Notes under the pieces: model-generated
The model's database searches: none
What the model saw: the letters and a program-made list of their open reading frames with translations, nothing else
Told to the model about the DNA's origin: nothing
Source: Gongronella butleri
Lineage: Eukaryota > Mucoromycota > Mucoromycetes > Mucorales > Cunninghamellaceae
NCBI GenBank assembly: GCA_025201375.1
Contig: JAIWZP010000035.1
Coordinates: 286,810-350,809 of the forward strand
Length of the DNA: 64,000 nucleotides
Direction of reading: 5' to 3'
Position numbers and translations under genes: made by a program
Shown here: one piece after another, positions 1 to 9,947 of the stretch
Numbering within the stretch: the stretch's first letter is position 1
Layout: each line of letters starts with the position of its first letter

Positions 1-1179
1 CTTGGCCCCCTGTCTACACATAATAATACAGTGAATTTTGATACAGTAAAATGCTTGTTTTCCGCATTTTCCCATTAACATTGACCCGCGTTTCGTGGCA
101 TTGTTTGCCCATGTGCCGACCGCATAATGGCGTTCAGCAATGGCGTTCATCTGTTTGTTCTTTTTGGATGGACCGTGGCACGGGCTGTACTTATTTCCTT
201 GTTTTCTTACTCTTTGATGGAATTTGGTGCGTTTGGACGTGGAGATCTTCCTTTCTTGGTTTTGGGAGTGTGACAGGGACTCAAGAGGCTGTCTATTGTA
301 TCAGCTTAACGCTTGATCAGCATGAATCAAGGTTTTCCCAAGCAGAAAAAAACATTCCGGCGCGTACCATAGTAAACATGGCTGATGTTTCCATTTTATT
401 CCAACGCGGCCTGCTTACATACATATTTATTTTACCCATGGGGTGAGGTTAATGGCCGAGGCAATGCCCTGGCTCGCTCAGCTTCCACGCACTGTTCTAA
501 TGCATGCCCAATCAAAAGAATGCGTTCCGCACCCTACCAGGAAGCCAGCCTCGCCATCTCCTCCGGGCTTCGGATGATCTTCCATTCCAATATTTCTTTA
601 CTTTCCATGCGGCTTTCATCGGTTAGTCCACCACCCATATCCCAGCAAACGCGTATAAAAGACGCGACTTTTGGTTTTTTTTATTGATTTGAGCGCGTTA
701 TGACGGGTCAACAATGGCCAAGAAAATGTACTTTGAGGGTGTTACGAGTCCCTGATGATGCCGTGAACAAGCATGGAGAGATCCTCGCACAGAGGGCGAT
801 GTGGGGAAGTGGGAAATGATCAATTTACAATTCACGATAGTGTTTGTGGAGAATTTTTGGATTTTGTCCGGGGAAATGAAAAATTCCCCTTGAGGAAAGA
901 ATTAAGGTTCCTGGCCAGCATAATCCAAGGAGGCCATGTTTTTAGTTTTGTGGAGGCACCATGCCGCTTGCTCTTTATGATTTATTATTTTCATCGCCCA
1001 ACTCTATTTTCCCAATGGCGTTGCGCGCCTTTCACCACAAGGAGAATAATTGCTATCCAGCAATAGATTTTGTGTGACGCCGAGCGTTCAACATTTGTCA
1101 TATAAAAGGGATAAACGCGTCGGTAAGCCTTTATTACGCGACAACATTCTCCTTTTTTATTTTTTATTTTTTACGGACC
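1..1179. other. Intergenic region upstream of the beta-glucosidase
   Basis: I see no convincing gene here: the open frames are short, unspliced and without recognisable motifs. The right end holds the promoter of the GH3 gene, with a TATA-like box about 80 bp before its ATG. Confidence 0.6.
1101..1108 (+). promoter_or_regulatory. TATA box of the GH3 beta-glucosidase gene
   Basis: TATAAAAG lies 79 bp before the start codon at 1180, a plausible distance for a short 5' leader. It is followed by a pyrimidine-rich leader (CTCC then T-rich) running to the ATG. Confidence 0.6.
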
Positions 1180-4100
1180 ATGAAGATTGTCAACGCCATT
1201 GCGGTGTCGTTCCTGGTTGCTGGTGCCATGGGAAAGAAGTTGTAAGATACAAAACGTATCCTGTTTCTTGTCATTTTTTTCTTTTTGTTTGTTTTGAGCT
1301 GATCAAGCGTTCTTTTAATCAATTTTACAGCCCCAATGCCATCTATCAGGACCCCTCCAAGTCCATTGATGCTCGTGTTGAGGATTTGCTCGGTCGCATG
1401 ACCATTGAAGAGAAGCAATGGCAGCTGATGCAAGGAAATCTCCAAAACATGCATCTCGACAATTACAAGTTGAATGTGTCGACTGTCGAGCCCTACGGCG
1501 CCGTGTACGGTACGTTTTACCTTGCTCTCTACGTGTATAAAAAAAAGCATTGGGAGCGTGCTGACATTTCCATTTGACACTTAGCCGCCATGTTGCCGCG
1601 TGGTCCACTTGCTGCGCTTGTCAATGAGACTCAGGAGTACCTGATGACGAACACGCGCCTCGGTGTAAGTCCAATTGCAAGTTAAATCAACAGACGCAAG
1701 GAATTGATCAATTTTTTTTCTTTTGGCAGATCCCGACGATCACGCAATCAGAGGGCATCCACGGCTACTTGGATGAAAACGCGACAATCTTCCCCGCTCC
1801 TTTGGCCATGGCGTGCTCCTTCAACCCCGACTTGGTCGAAAAGGTTGGCGACGTCGTCGGCACAGAGGCGGAAGCCATTGGCGTGGCAAACATCTTTGGT
1901 ATGAAATGCAAAAAAAACAAGCAAAAAAAAGGAGGATCACGCGAAGCAAGTCGCTTTTCCTGACTGTTTTTTTTTTAATCTTTTACTGTAGCTCCTGTTC
2001 TTGATCTGTCGCGTGAATTGCGCTGGGGTCGCGTTGAGGAGAACTATGGCGAGGATCCCCATTTGACTGGCGAGATGGGCATGGCATTTGTCAAGGGTTT
2101 GCAGGGCAAGCCCAAGCAAGGCACTGCCAAGACGGCCACTCACCGTGTCGCCGCCATGGTCAAGCATTTTGTTGGTTTTGGCTCGTAAGTGACACGCATA
2201 ATTTATTTTTAAAAAAAGTGCACAATTCACACATTTTACGACAATAGCCCCGAAGGTGGTCTCAACACGGCGCCTGTGGCTGGTGGTGAGCGCGACATGC
2301 GCATGCTTTACCTGCCGCCTTTCAAAAAGGCCATTGTCGATGGCGGTGCCATGTCCATCATGAGTGCCTACCAGTGAGTTCAAGCAAAAAAAGATAAAAA
2401 AGATGAAAAAAAAAGGCAAAACTCACTATTGACATTGGTCGACCTTAGCTCCTATGATGGCACGCCCGCTGCCGTCAACAAGAAATACATGAATGACGTG
2501 CTTCGCGACGAATGGAACTTCAAGGGCTTTGTCGAGTCCGATTCGGGCGCCATTGATTTCCTTTGCTCGATTCACTTCATCTGTGATCCCACCATTGTGG
2601 ATCCTATTGCCGCTGTGCGCTCCCTGAACTCTGGCAACGACATGGAGGTCAGACAACAAATGTCATCTTATTTTGATGCCAGAGATTTGCGGGCTGACGC
2701 GTCTTTTTTTTTTATTTTTTCTCTTTTTTTTTCTTTTTATAGATGGGTGGCTCTGTTGTAAGTTAGCCACCTCCCCCCCAAAAAAAAGAGGCCTCAAGTG
2801 CTTATTATCATGTTATTTTATAGATGCATTACCCGACCATCCCCGATCAAGTCAAAAAGGGCAATCTCAAAAAGAGCGTGGTTGATGAGGCGGTGCGCCG
2901 CGTGCTGCGCATCAAGTTTGAGCTTGGTCTGTTTGAGAACCCATGGGCACTGACGAATTACAACCGCACGATCCACACGCCCAAGTCTGTCAAGCTTGCG
3001 CGCCAATTGGACGAGGAAAGCATTGTGCTTTTGGAAAACGACGGTGTGCTGCCATTGTCCAAGGATGATTCGATTGCCGTGATTGGTCCTCAGGCCGCCG
3101 TGATGCAATATGGCGACTATGTGTACCCTGGCGCGTTTGGCCGCGGTGTGACGCCGCTTGCTGGCTTGCAAAAGAAGGTTGGCGCCAACAAGATCCACTA
3201 TGCGCAAGGTTGCGAGCTTTGGTCCAATGACGATTCGGGCTTTGACGAGGCTGTGGCCGCTGCCAAGAAATCCAAGGTTGCCGTGGTCATGGTCGGCACT
3301 TGGACGCGCGACCAGGTCGAGCTGTGGTCTGGTTTCAATGCGACAACGGGCGAGCACGTCGATGTCAATGATCTCGGCCTCGTTGGCGCGCAATTGAAGC
3401 TTGTCAAGGCGGTCCAAGCGACTGGTGTGCCCACGGTCGTGGTGTACATTAGTGGTAAGCCCGTTGCCGAGCCATGGATCAAGGACAATGTCAATGCCAT
3501 CGTCCAGGCATTCTACCCTGGTGAACAAGGCGGCAACGCGCTTGCCGATATTTTGTATGGTGATGTCAATCCCAGCGGAAAACTCTCGGTGTCGTTCCCC
3601 ACGTATGTCGGCAGTCTCCCCGCCTACTATAACTTCCCCAATGGCGGCCGCCCCGTCGACGCCGGCGCCAGCAACCCCGACGGCACCCTGAAATTCGGTC
3701 ATCAATACGTTCTTGGCACCCCCGTCGCAAGCTGGTACTTTGGCCACGGTCTTTCTTACACGAAATTCGAGTACAGCAATCTCCACATTGCCAATGGCTC
3801 CGTCTCAGATAACAAGGTCAACGTCCAGGTAAAAAAAAAAAAAAAAAAAAAAAGCGAGTCGAAACGGGTTTTTGATCTTTTTTTTTTTTGTCCAGGTCAC
3901 GGTGAAGAACACTGGCAAGCGAGATGGCAAGGAGGTCGTGCAAGTGTACATCAATGACTCTATCTCGTCGGTGGTGACGCCGAACCAGGCTCTCAAGGGT
4001 TTCAAGAAGATTTCGCTCAAAGCCGGTGAGTCCAAACAGGTGACGGTGCCAATCCTTCTCGAGGACCTTGCCATTTGGAACGAAGACAACAAGTTTGAAG

Positions 4101-4180
4101 TCGAGGCTGGCCAATTCATTGCCTATGTCGGCGGCGGCTATGGCGAATCCACGCAACATGCTTCCTTCTGGCTCCACTAA
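1180..4180 (+). CDS. Secreted GH3 family beta-glucosidase (10 exons)
   Basis: Exons are 1180-1241, 1331-1509, 1585-1664, 1730-1898, 1992-2184, 2248-2373, 2449-2647, 2743-2757, 2824-3828 and 3896-4180, giving 770 residues. The start is the only ATG opening a signal peptide (MKIVNAIAVSFLVAGAMG), so the enzyme should be secreted or wall-bound. Glycoside hydrolase family 3 is shown by SEGIHG, by the nucleophile region ESDSGAIDFL (Asp of SDS) and by GEQGGNALADILYGDVNPSGKL in the C-terminal sandwich domain. A fibronectin-III-like domain (TVKNTGKRDGKEVVQVY) ends the protein. The family removes terminal glucose or xylose residues from beta-glycosides; the substrate cannot be read from sequence. Exon 8 is only 15 nt. 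The last intron opens with a ~25-nt A run and closes with a T run. An AATAAA signal lies about 105 bp after the stop. Confidence 0.93.
2743..2757 (+). other. 15-nt microexon of the GH3 gene
   Basis: The exon encodes MGGSV between introns 2648-2742 and 2758-2823. It joins GNDME to MHYPTIPDQV, as the GH3 alignment requires, and keeps the frame. It has TATAG upstream and GTAAGT downstream. Gene finders often skip exons this small. Confidence 0.8.
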
Positions 4181-5914
4181 GCAAAAACAGCTCAAATGTT
4201 TCGTCATCCATGATCCAATCGATGCAGCGCGTCTTGGGTCTTTTTTCTCTTTTTTCTTTGCAAAAATAATTCGTTATACACTGGCAATAAAATACAAGTT
4301 TACCTCTCTTGAATGCTGGATAATTGAAAAAGTCCACCAAATACGATAGTCTAGAAGCACTTTTATCTTGAAATGGATCTTTAGATTCACCTGAAACCAG
4401 CACATATGAAGAATTGAATGGAGAAGCAATGAGAAATGTCAAAAAGAGAGTGTTCCAGGTGTTCGTTGACGGCTAATGGTGGATTTTGTGTAGAATTGGA
4501 AAAAAAAACATAATAAGAGAACAAGGATGGAGTTTTTATGACCGTAAAAAGACCCAATCCTGCTTTAAATACTCGGTCAAACCAGGGGCGATAGTCATAA
4601 GTGTACTACCTTGCACGAGAAATCAATTTTCGCTCTTTCATTTCTTTTTGCATTTTGTGAGTCCTTGCTGCTACACAATCTGTGCAAAAAGCAAGTGTCA
4701 TTCATAAACAAAAACCTTACGCAAAAACGGATTTCCACTTGTCGCGAACCGACCCTACACAATCCAACAAAAATAGCACAAAAAGCGATTTTTACCTTTT
4801 TCTCATTTACATTCGAATCATTATTTGACCCTCGTGTCTTTTGATCGTACGAAAGAGACAAACAGGCCACCTTGATTTGCCTGCCTATAGTCGCGTGCAA
4901 CAACACACCGATGAAAAGTTTTCCATTCAACAGCTCTTTTTCCCAACCTTTGTCACCTCGCTGTGCCTCCAGAAAGTGATGACCACCTCCCCTGCGTGGA
5001 GTCGAGAGTTGCATCAGAGGACCAGCTCGGTGCAGTATGAGCCCGAGGCAAATCAAACCAACACATGGCTATTTGTCGGAACCGCCAAATTTGACATGTT
5101 TTGCGTTTTTTTCTCGCCATCCACCGAGAATATCGACTCAAAGTAAACGTGTCGGATTAGATGCAAAAATTGCGACAAAAATGCTGCGGGCAGCGACACG
5201 ATCCGCCGAGAAACCGTCCAATTAAAAATGTACCAATCATCAGAACTGTTGGGCATGAAGGCCATGAATGTGCGAAAAGGACACATGCCCGCGGCATGGC
5301 GTTGATACCTCTGGGATTTCCAGCCTCTAATTCCTGATGCCAAAAAAAAAAATGTATCCATTGTGCCGTTATCGAGTAGTAGGCGATTGAAAAAAAAAAT
5401 CACTTGAGAGTGAATGGTTCCCTCAGGTTTGGTCAATCGCAAGCGAGACTGGGCTCTTTCCAAAGAGAAACAATTCCTGCATCTTTTATTACGCCAGGGT
5501 GTCAATTTTTTTTTCGAGTTTATTGTCAAGCTAATTGCTGCTTGCGATGTTTGAACGTGTATTGTGAGGGTGTCAAAGTCGTCTTCCGATCACGCGAGGC
5601 GGAGACAAAAGTGGACGCGAGCACGCCGCACTCCAACAGTGCCATTATCAGGCCGATCGAACCAGGTATGTTTGGCATCAATTGGAAAACCTGATTGGTA
5701 CAACATTGCTGTAACTGCCCTGTACATGTTGGTCAGGTCAAAATTGTGCGCTAAAAGACTATTCATCAATCATACATTTTATCCTTTTCATGTGCAAAGA
5801 TCGAACAAGGTTAACAAAACAGTTTACATCCTTCAACCAAATAGCTGTCTCGTCACTGCTGCGAGGCACCTATCTAACATCATAAAAAATAGAATATAAC
5901 GTTTATTGAGCCTT
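4181..5914. other. Intergenic region, 3' sides of two convergent genes
   Basis: The GH3 gene and the wall-protein gene converge on this 1.7-kb gap. It holds AATAAA-type signals near 4286 but no open frame with coding character. I see no RNA gene and no repeat shared with other parts of the window. Confidence 0.5.
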
Positions 5915-7672
5915 TTACACGGCAGGGGTAGTAATTGCGGCAGGAGGAGGATTAGTGAAGACATACACATTGTTTTTATCGTTGCCATAAAGATATAGCA
6001 AGTTATCTGAGTTATTTTCTCTAACAGAACACGATGCTGAAGGCACAGTGGGCTCTGTACTATAACATAAGCACGTAAAATAGTTACTCATGTTCTGTCT
6101 GACATGATACTGTAAGCCAAAGAAGCTGGTGGTATTTGGACAGAAGTTGATACAATCTTGGTATGTCAAGGCAGCATTGTCTTGATGGGCTATTGTCCCT
6201 TGTCCATTGTCTTCAAAGCAATTTAAAATATTTGCAGTAGTCGTTGTTGTTTGTGTTGTCGTTGAAACGATATCACTAGTGGTAGTAATAGTAATAATTG
6301 TAGTAAGAGTTGCTGTAGATGTTGTCGTTGAAACGATGTCACTGGTAGTAATAGTAGTAATGGTAGTAGGCGTTTCTGTAGATGTTGTCGTTGAAACGAT
6401 ATCACTGGTAGTAGTAATAGTAGTAATGGTAGTAGACGTTTCTGTAGATGTTGTCGTTGAAACGATGTCACTGGTAGTAATAGTAGTAATTGTAGTAGGC
6501 GTTTCTGTAGATGTTGTGGTTGAAACGATGTCACTGGTAGTAATAGTAGTAATGGTAGTAGGCGTTTCTGTAGATGTTGTCGTTGAAACGATGTCACTGG
6601 TAGTAGTAATAGTAGTAATGGTAGTAGGCGTTTCTGTAGATGTTGTGGTTGAAACGATGTCACTGGTAGTAATAGTAGTAATGGTAGTAGGCGTTTCTGT
6701 AGATGTTGTCGTTGAAACGATGTCACTGGTAGTAGTAATAGTAGTAATGGTAGTAGGCGTTTCTGTAGATGTTGTGGTTGAAACGATGTCACTGGTAGTA
6801 ATAGTAGTAATTGTAGTAGGCGTTTCTGTAGATGTTGTCGTTGAAACGATGTCACTGGTAGTAATAGTAGTAATGGTAGTAGGCGTTGCTATAGATGTTA
6901 CGTCCGAGGTTGTCGTTGTGGTAGCTGTCGAGGTTGTAGTAGACGTACACTCCTTTACAATCACGTGGATAGTTTTTGTTTTCACATGAAAACGATGGTG
7001 TTTTTTATGGTGGTCGTCATTATCTTCATTATCTTCATTATCGTCATTATCTTCACTATCTTCATTATCGTTGTGCTTGTTGTGTTTTCCATCGTGGTCG
7101 CCATTATCGTCATTATTATTATTGTCATCATTGTCATCATTGTCATCATTGTCATCATTGTAATCATTGTAATCATTGTCGTCGTGCTTGTTGTGTTTCT
7201 TCTTGTGTTTGGCAAAGACGTAATTGTGGTGAAGGAGCAGGCGGAGCGCAGCAGGGCTGGTTTCATGAGAGCTGTGGGTGTTGATGGAAATCTCATGATC
7301 ACCTTTATGCAAAGGAAAGACACCTTTGCTAAAGCGATCAATTTGCAGCGCCTCCTGGGGCGACACGTCGTGAATCTCAGCGTCACCAGCGTACTCTGTT
7401 TTCAACGTGGATCCCAGAAGCACACCATTATCAAACACGTCAAAGACATCGTCGTAATGCTTGAAGCCAGTAACCTGTAGGCGTGCATCATCGTTCAACG
7501 AGAACTTATACGTCGTATTGGACATTCCATCCGCGTAAATGAATTGTTCGGCCAATTCTGGCGTAAACTTGTTTTCAACTGCAGATTCGCCCTTTGGCAT
7601 GCTAACAGCCTTTGTCTGCCCGCAAATCCCTTGAAGAAGCAAGGCAACGACAAACGTAATCGATATCTTCAT
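5915..7672 (-). CDS. Secreted Ser/Thr-rich repeat protein with WSC-like C-terminus
   Basis: Single exon, 585 residues, starting at the ATG at 7672; an upstream in-frame GTG is not needed. The order is a signal peptide (MKISITFVVALLLQGICG); a globular N-terminal domain (about residues 25-140, with DDVFDVFDNGVLLG) resembling a secreted-protein module that I associate with Mucoromycota; an Asp/Asn/His/Lys-rich linker (about 150-215); a Thr/Ser-rich stalk with ten DIVSTTT repeats (about 245-470); and a Cys-rich C-terminal module with CFEDNGQG, TYQDCINFC and CLCY, which looks like a WSC carbohydrate-binding domain. The stalk is probably O-glycosylated. There is no clear GPI signal or membrane anchor, so it is probably secreted or wall-associated. 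A wall sensor or adhesin role is an inference. The minus-strand promoter has an AT-rich TATA-like stretch near 7740. Confidence 0.8.
   Translation of the reverse strand: MKISITFVVALLLQGICGQTKAVSMPKGESAVENKFTPELAEQFIYADGMSNTTYKFSLNDDARLQVTGFKHYDDVFDVFDNGVLLGSTLKTEYAGDAEIHDVSPQEALQIDRFSKGVFPLHKGDHEISINTHSSHETSPAALRLLLHHNYVFAKHKKKHNKHDDNDYNDYNDDNDDNDDNDDNNNNDDNGDHDGKHNKHNDNEDSEDNDDNEDNEDNDDHHKKHHRFHVKTKTIHVIVKECTSTTTSTATTTTTSDVTSIATPTTITTITTSDIVSTTTSTETPTTITTITTSDIVSTTTSTETPTTITTITTTSDIVSTTTSTETPTTITTITTSDIVSTTTSTETPTTITTITTTSDIVSTTTSTETPTTITTITTSDIVSTTTSTETPTTITTITTSDIVSTTTSTETSTTITTITTTSDIVSTTTSTETPTTITTITTSDIVSTTTSTATLTTIITITTTSDIVSTTTQTTTTTANILNCFEDNGQGTIAHQDNAALTYQDCINFCPNTTSFFGLQYHVRQNMSNYFTCLCYSTEPTVPSASCSVRENNSDNLLYLYGNDKNNVYVFTNPPPAAITTPAV
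6240..6900. repeat. Coding minisatellite, 69/72-bp units
   Basis: About ten tandem units encode a Thr/Ser stalk. Units alternate between 69 and 72 bp through presence or absence of one Thr codon, and differ at a few positions (gtcgttg/gtggttg; cgtttct/cgttgct). All length changes are multiples of 3, so the frame is kept. Copy number is likely to vary between strains. The long open frames on the opposite strand here are an artefact of this repeat. Confidence 0.9.
7010..7180. repeat. Low-complexity Asp/Asn-rich coding tract
   Basis: Short imperfect trinucleotide runs (GAT/AAT/CAT type when read on the minus strand) encode an acidic, His-containing linker in the wall protein. The composition could bind divalent metals, but nothing in the sequence proves it. 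Confidence 0.7.
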
Positions 7673-8104
7673 TAGCGATTTCACTCAAACAAAAATAAAA
7701 AGCAAAAATTGCTAATGGTTCCCATTTTGCGGGAATATTTATTTAAATCGGCACCATTTTTCCCAAACGATCCGGGCATTCCATTTGAACATACCCAAAA
7801 TTCTGAATTGCATTGTACTCTAAACTGCAAGGAATGTAAGAAAAACCCGCAAGAACAGTCATTAATCCGATATTATTAAGAGCTTCGGATAATTCGTTGT
7901 TTCTTTGCTAATAATTTCGACGGTGCCCATGATGAAAGAAAGATCTAGATAAAACGGACAGAAACTGAGTATGGCCCCTTTTTAAAAAGAACACAGGATG
8001 TTCTAGATCACTGCGTGACAATAGCATTTTTTGAACCTTTGAGGCCGCTGGTGACGTGTTTTTATTGAAAATCTATTTGCTGGGAAGGTACTATAGGAAA
8101 TAAA
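7673..8104. other. Intergenic, promoter side of the wall-protein gene
   Basis: It contains the minus-strand promoter (AT-rich near 7730-7750) and the 3' end of the truncated dehydrogenase. I see no other feature. Confidence 0.5.
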
Positions 8105-8768
8105 TTAAAAAGATGGTGAGCGGGAATACCAATGGGCGCGATCCGTGTACACAAAGATTACCTTATAGGGATTAAGAATACCATTGCGGTCCAGCATGTT
8201 CTTGAAGGCCTTCATCAGCTTGATCATACTGTCCGATTTGGAGTAGGAAAGGTATTCGTTTTTGGACACACCAAGACCGTGCTTGGCGCTGATGTAACCC
8301 TTTTGCTTGGCTGCGAAAAAAGCAAAAAAATAAAAGAAATGGCACGTCATCGTGTGGTATGCATGAAGACGCGTAATAAAATAAAAGGAACGTGCACTTA
8401 CCGACCCACTCAAAGAGATAGGGCTCGATCAATTCCATGACGCGCGAGTCTGCCTGGCGGTCGGGGATGTTCAAATGCAGATTGCGGTCGCCGACGTGGC
8501 CATGGCCCACAACGTCGATGACGAGGGAATCGGGCTTGCCAAAGACACCGCCCTTCTCCAAGTGGTCGCGCATATCCAGCACGCAGCCATTGATCTTGGG
8601 CACGGGCATCGAGATATCATACTTGTACACAGTACCCTCCTTGCCGAGCGCCTCGATCAAACCTTCGCGCACGCCCCAGATGCTCTCGCTCTGCGTCTCG
8701 TCTTGGGCGACGACGCCATCCTGGGCAATCTCATATTCCATCATCGCTCCCAGGTAACCATTGAGTTT
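8105..8768 (-). pseudogene. 5'-truncated D-2-hydroxyglutarate dehydrogenase (C-terminal part only)
   Basis: Two exons, 8402-8768 and 8105-8310, encode about 190 residues matching the C-terminal half of FAD-linked D-2-hydroxyglutarate/D-lactate dehydrogenases. Markers are the metal/substrate-binding GHGHVGDRNLHLN, the SAKHGLGVSKNEYL block and the terminal RNGILNPYKV. The intron between them (8311-8401) is intact. The first exon opens directly behind a good acceptor (TTTTTGCAG) at KLNG, in phase 0, but no preceding exon is visible in 8769-9116. The FAD-binding domain, roughly the first 300 residues, is therefore missing. The tail after NPYKV runs about 16 residues longer than is usual. Retention of the intron means DNA truncation or rearrangement, not retroposition. 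Less likely, the missing exons lie beyond a very long intron interrupted by the next gene. Confidence 0.8.
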
Positions 8769-9116
8769 CTGCAAAAACGTAAAAAGTAAGAAAATCGCGT
8801 CACTAGGGCTCTATTGATCTCCGGATTTTTTATTTGTAGAAGAGAAATGATAGGCAGAAATACTCAGTGACAAAGTCTCATCGACCTACGGTCATTCGAT
8901 GGCGCGCCACAATGATTTTAACAATCGCGATTTTTCCCTGGGCGTTGGTCGAGGACCTAAAAATTAGAAATCCAGGTCCTTGGATAACCACGCTATTCAA
9001 CCCAAAGGTAAGCACTGCAAGTTCAACGACAGAAATGGATTAAAATCCAGGGGTGAGTTGACTGGTTTGAGCGCTGAATGGAATAAAGTACGTTTGACAT
9101 TATGTATTGACTATGT
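8769..9116. other. Non-coding gap where the missing dehydrogenase exons should lie
   Basis: I read all frames on the minus strand and found no dehydrogenase-like peptide. Nothing else is recognised. Confidence 0.5.
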
Positions 9117-9947
9117 TTATTTTGATGTGATCCCTTGTGCAACCTGGATGGTGCCGCTGAATGACACAATGAGGGTTGTTGCTGTCACAAGGACAGCAAA
9201 CGCGTCGCGTGTAAGACTGTCGACGAAATCACGCTCGATCAGCTGGCGCCAGCTATAAAAATCGCGACAGAACAGCACATAATTGCATCCGCTCCCGCTT
9301 GTAACGTTATCAAAGCAGCAATGCCCTTCGAAATAGCTGAAATCACCATGGAGATCGCTAAAGGATTCATAATCGGTGATGATTCCCAGTCCGACAGCCA
9401 ATTTAAATGATTCTGGTGTGTCAAGCAAGTTACGGTAGATGCGAAGTGTGTCATTGATGGGCAACGACGTATTTTTTCCGTTGTTTTGACGGAGACGCAG
9501 CAATATTTCCATGTTTAGGCGTGTACGCGTCTTCATGAAAACTGTTCGTTTACTGAATGAAAAGAAGTTTTTCATTGCACGAAGTTGTACTCGATATCCT
9601 TTTTCCAACAGATCCGTCAACGTGACAGGGCGCTCGGAAAACATGATATTGTATTTTTCTGGCTTCCCAATTATTGAAAGAGCAATGTTGTCGGCGATTG
9701 TCTTGGTCAAGTCAATGTTCACAGCCTTACATATAGGGTCGATCCGAAACAAACGTTTAGCAATCATATTGCACAGAGCGGCGCGCTGTACATTGCCCGT
9801 TTGCCATTTTTTCACCAGATGCCGATCATCGTCATTCCAGCTTTGTGACCAGTTTGCACAGTGTCTAATTTCAATAGAGTCTGAATCATGGTGAACTCCA
9901 TGGAGCGGCGACGGGTCAATGATGTGATGAAAATCACAAAACTCCAT
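9117..9947 (-). CDS. Hypothetical protein with C-terminal membrane segment, probably 5'-incomplete
   Basis: An open frame of 277 residues from the first ATG (9947). Just upstream in the sense direction, GGCATTAG looks like a splice acceptor, so the first coding exon may be absent; a dispersed repeat begins within about 40 bp. The C-terminus has a single hydrophobic segment (DAFAVLVTATTLIVSFSGTI) after RDFYSWRQLIERDFVDS. The layout (LGIITDYESFSDL, then a linker, a W-x-x-L-x-x-x-F motif and a hydrophobic tail) faintly recalls the C-terminal part of DUF247 proteins, but I would not assign it. It could be a functional gene or another truncated one. Confidence 0.45.
   Translation of the reverse strand: MEFCDFHHIIDPSPLHGVHHDSDSIEIRHCANWSQSWNDDDRHLVKKWQTGNVQRAALCNMIAKRLFRIDPICKAVNIDLTKTIADNIALSIIGKPEKYNIMFSERPVTLTDLLEKGYRVQLRAMKNFFSFSKRTVFMKTRTRLNMEILLRLRQNNGKNTSLPINDTLRIYRNLLDTPESFKLAVGLGIITDYESFSDLHGDFSYFEGHCCFDNVTSGSGCNYVLFCRDFYSWRQLIERDFVDSLTRDAFAVLVTATTLIVSFSGTIQVAQGITSK

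Noticed and set aside
6207..6989. Long plus-strand open frame rich in Val (VSVDVVVETMSLVV repeats)
   Set aside because: It is the antisense of the wall-protein minisatellite; the repeat has no stops in several frames. The minus-strand frame has a signal peptide and a Cys-rich domain.
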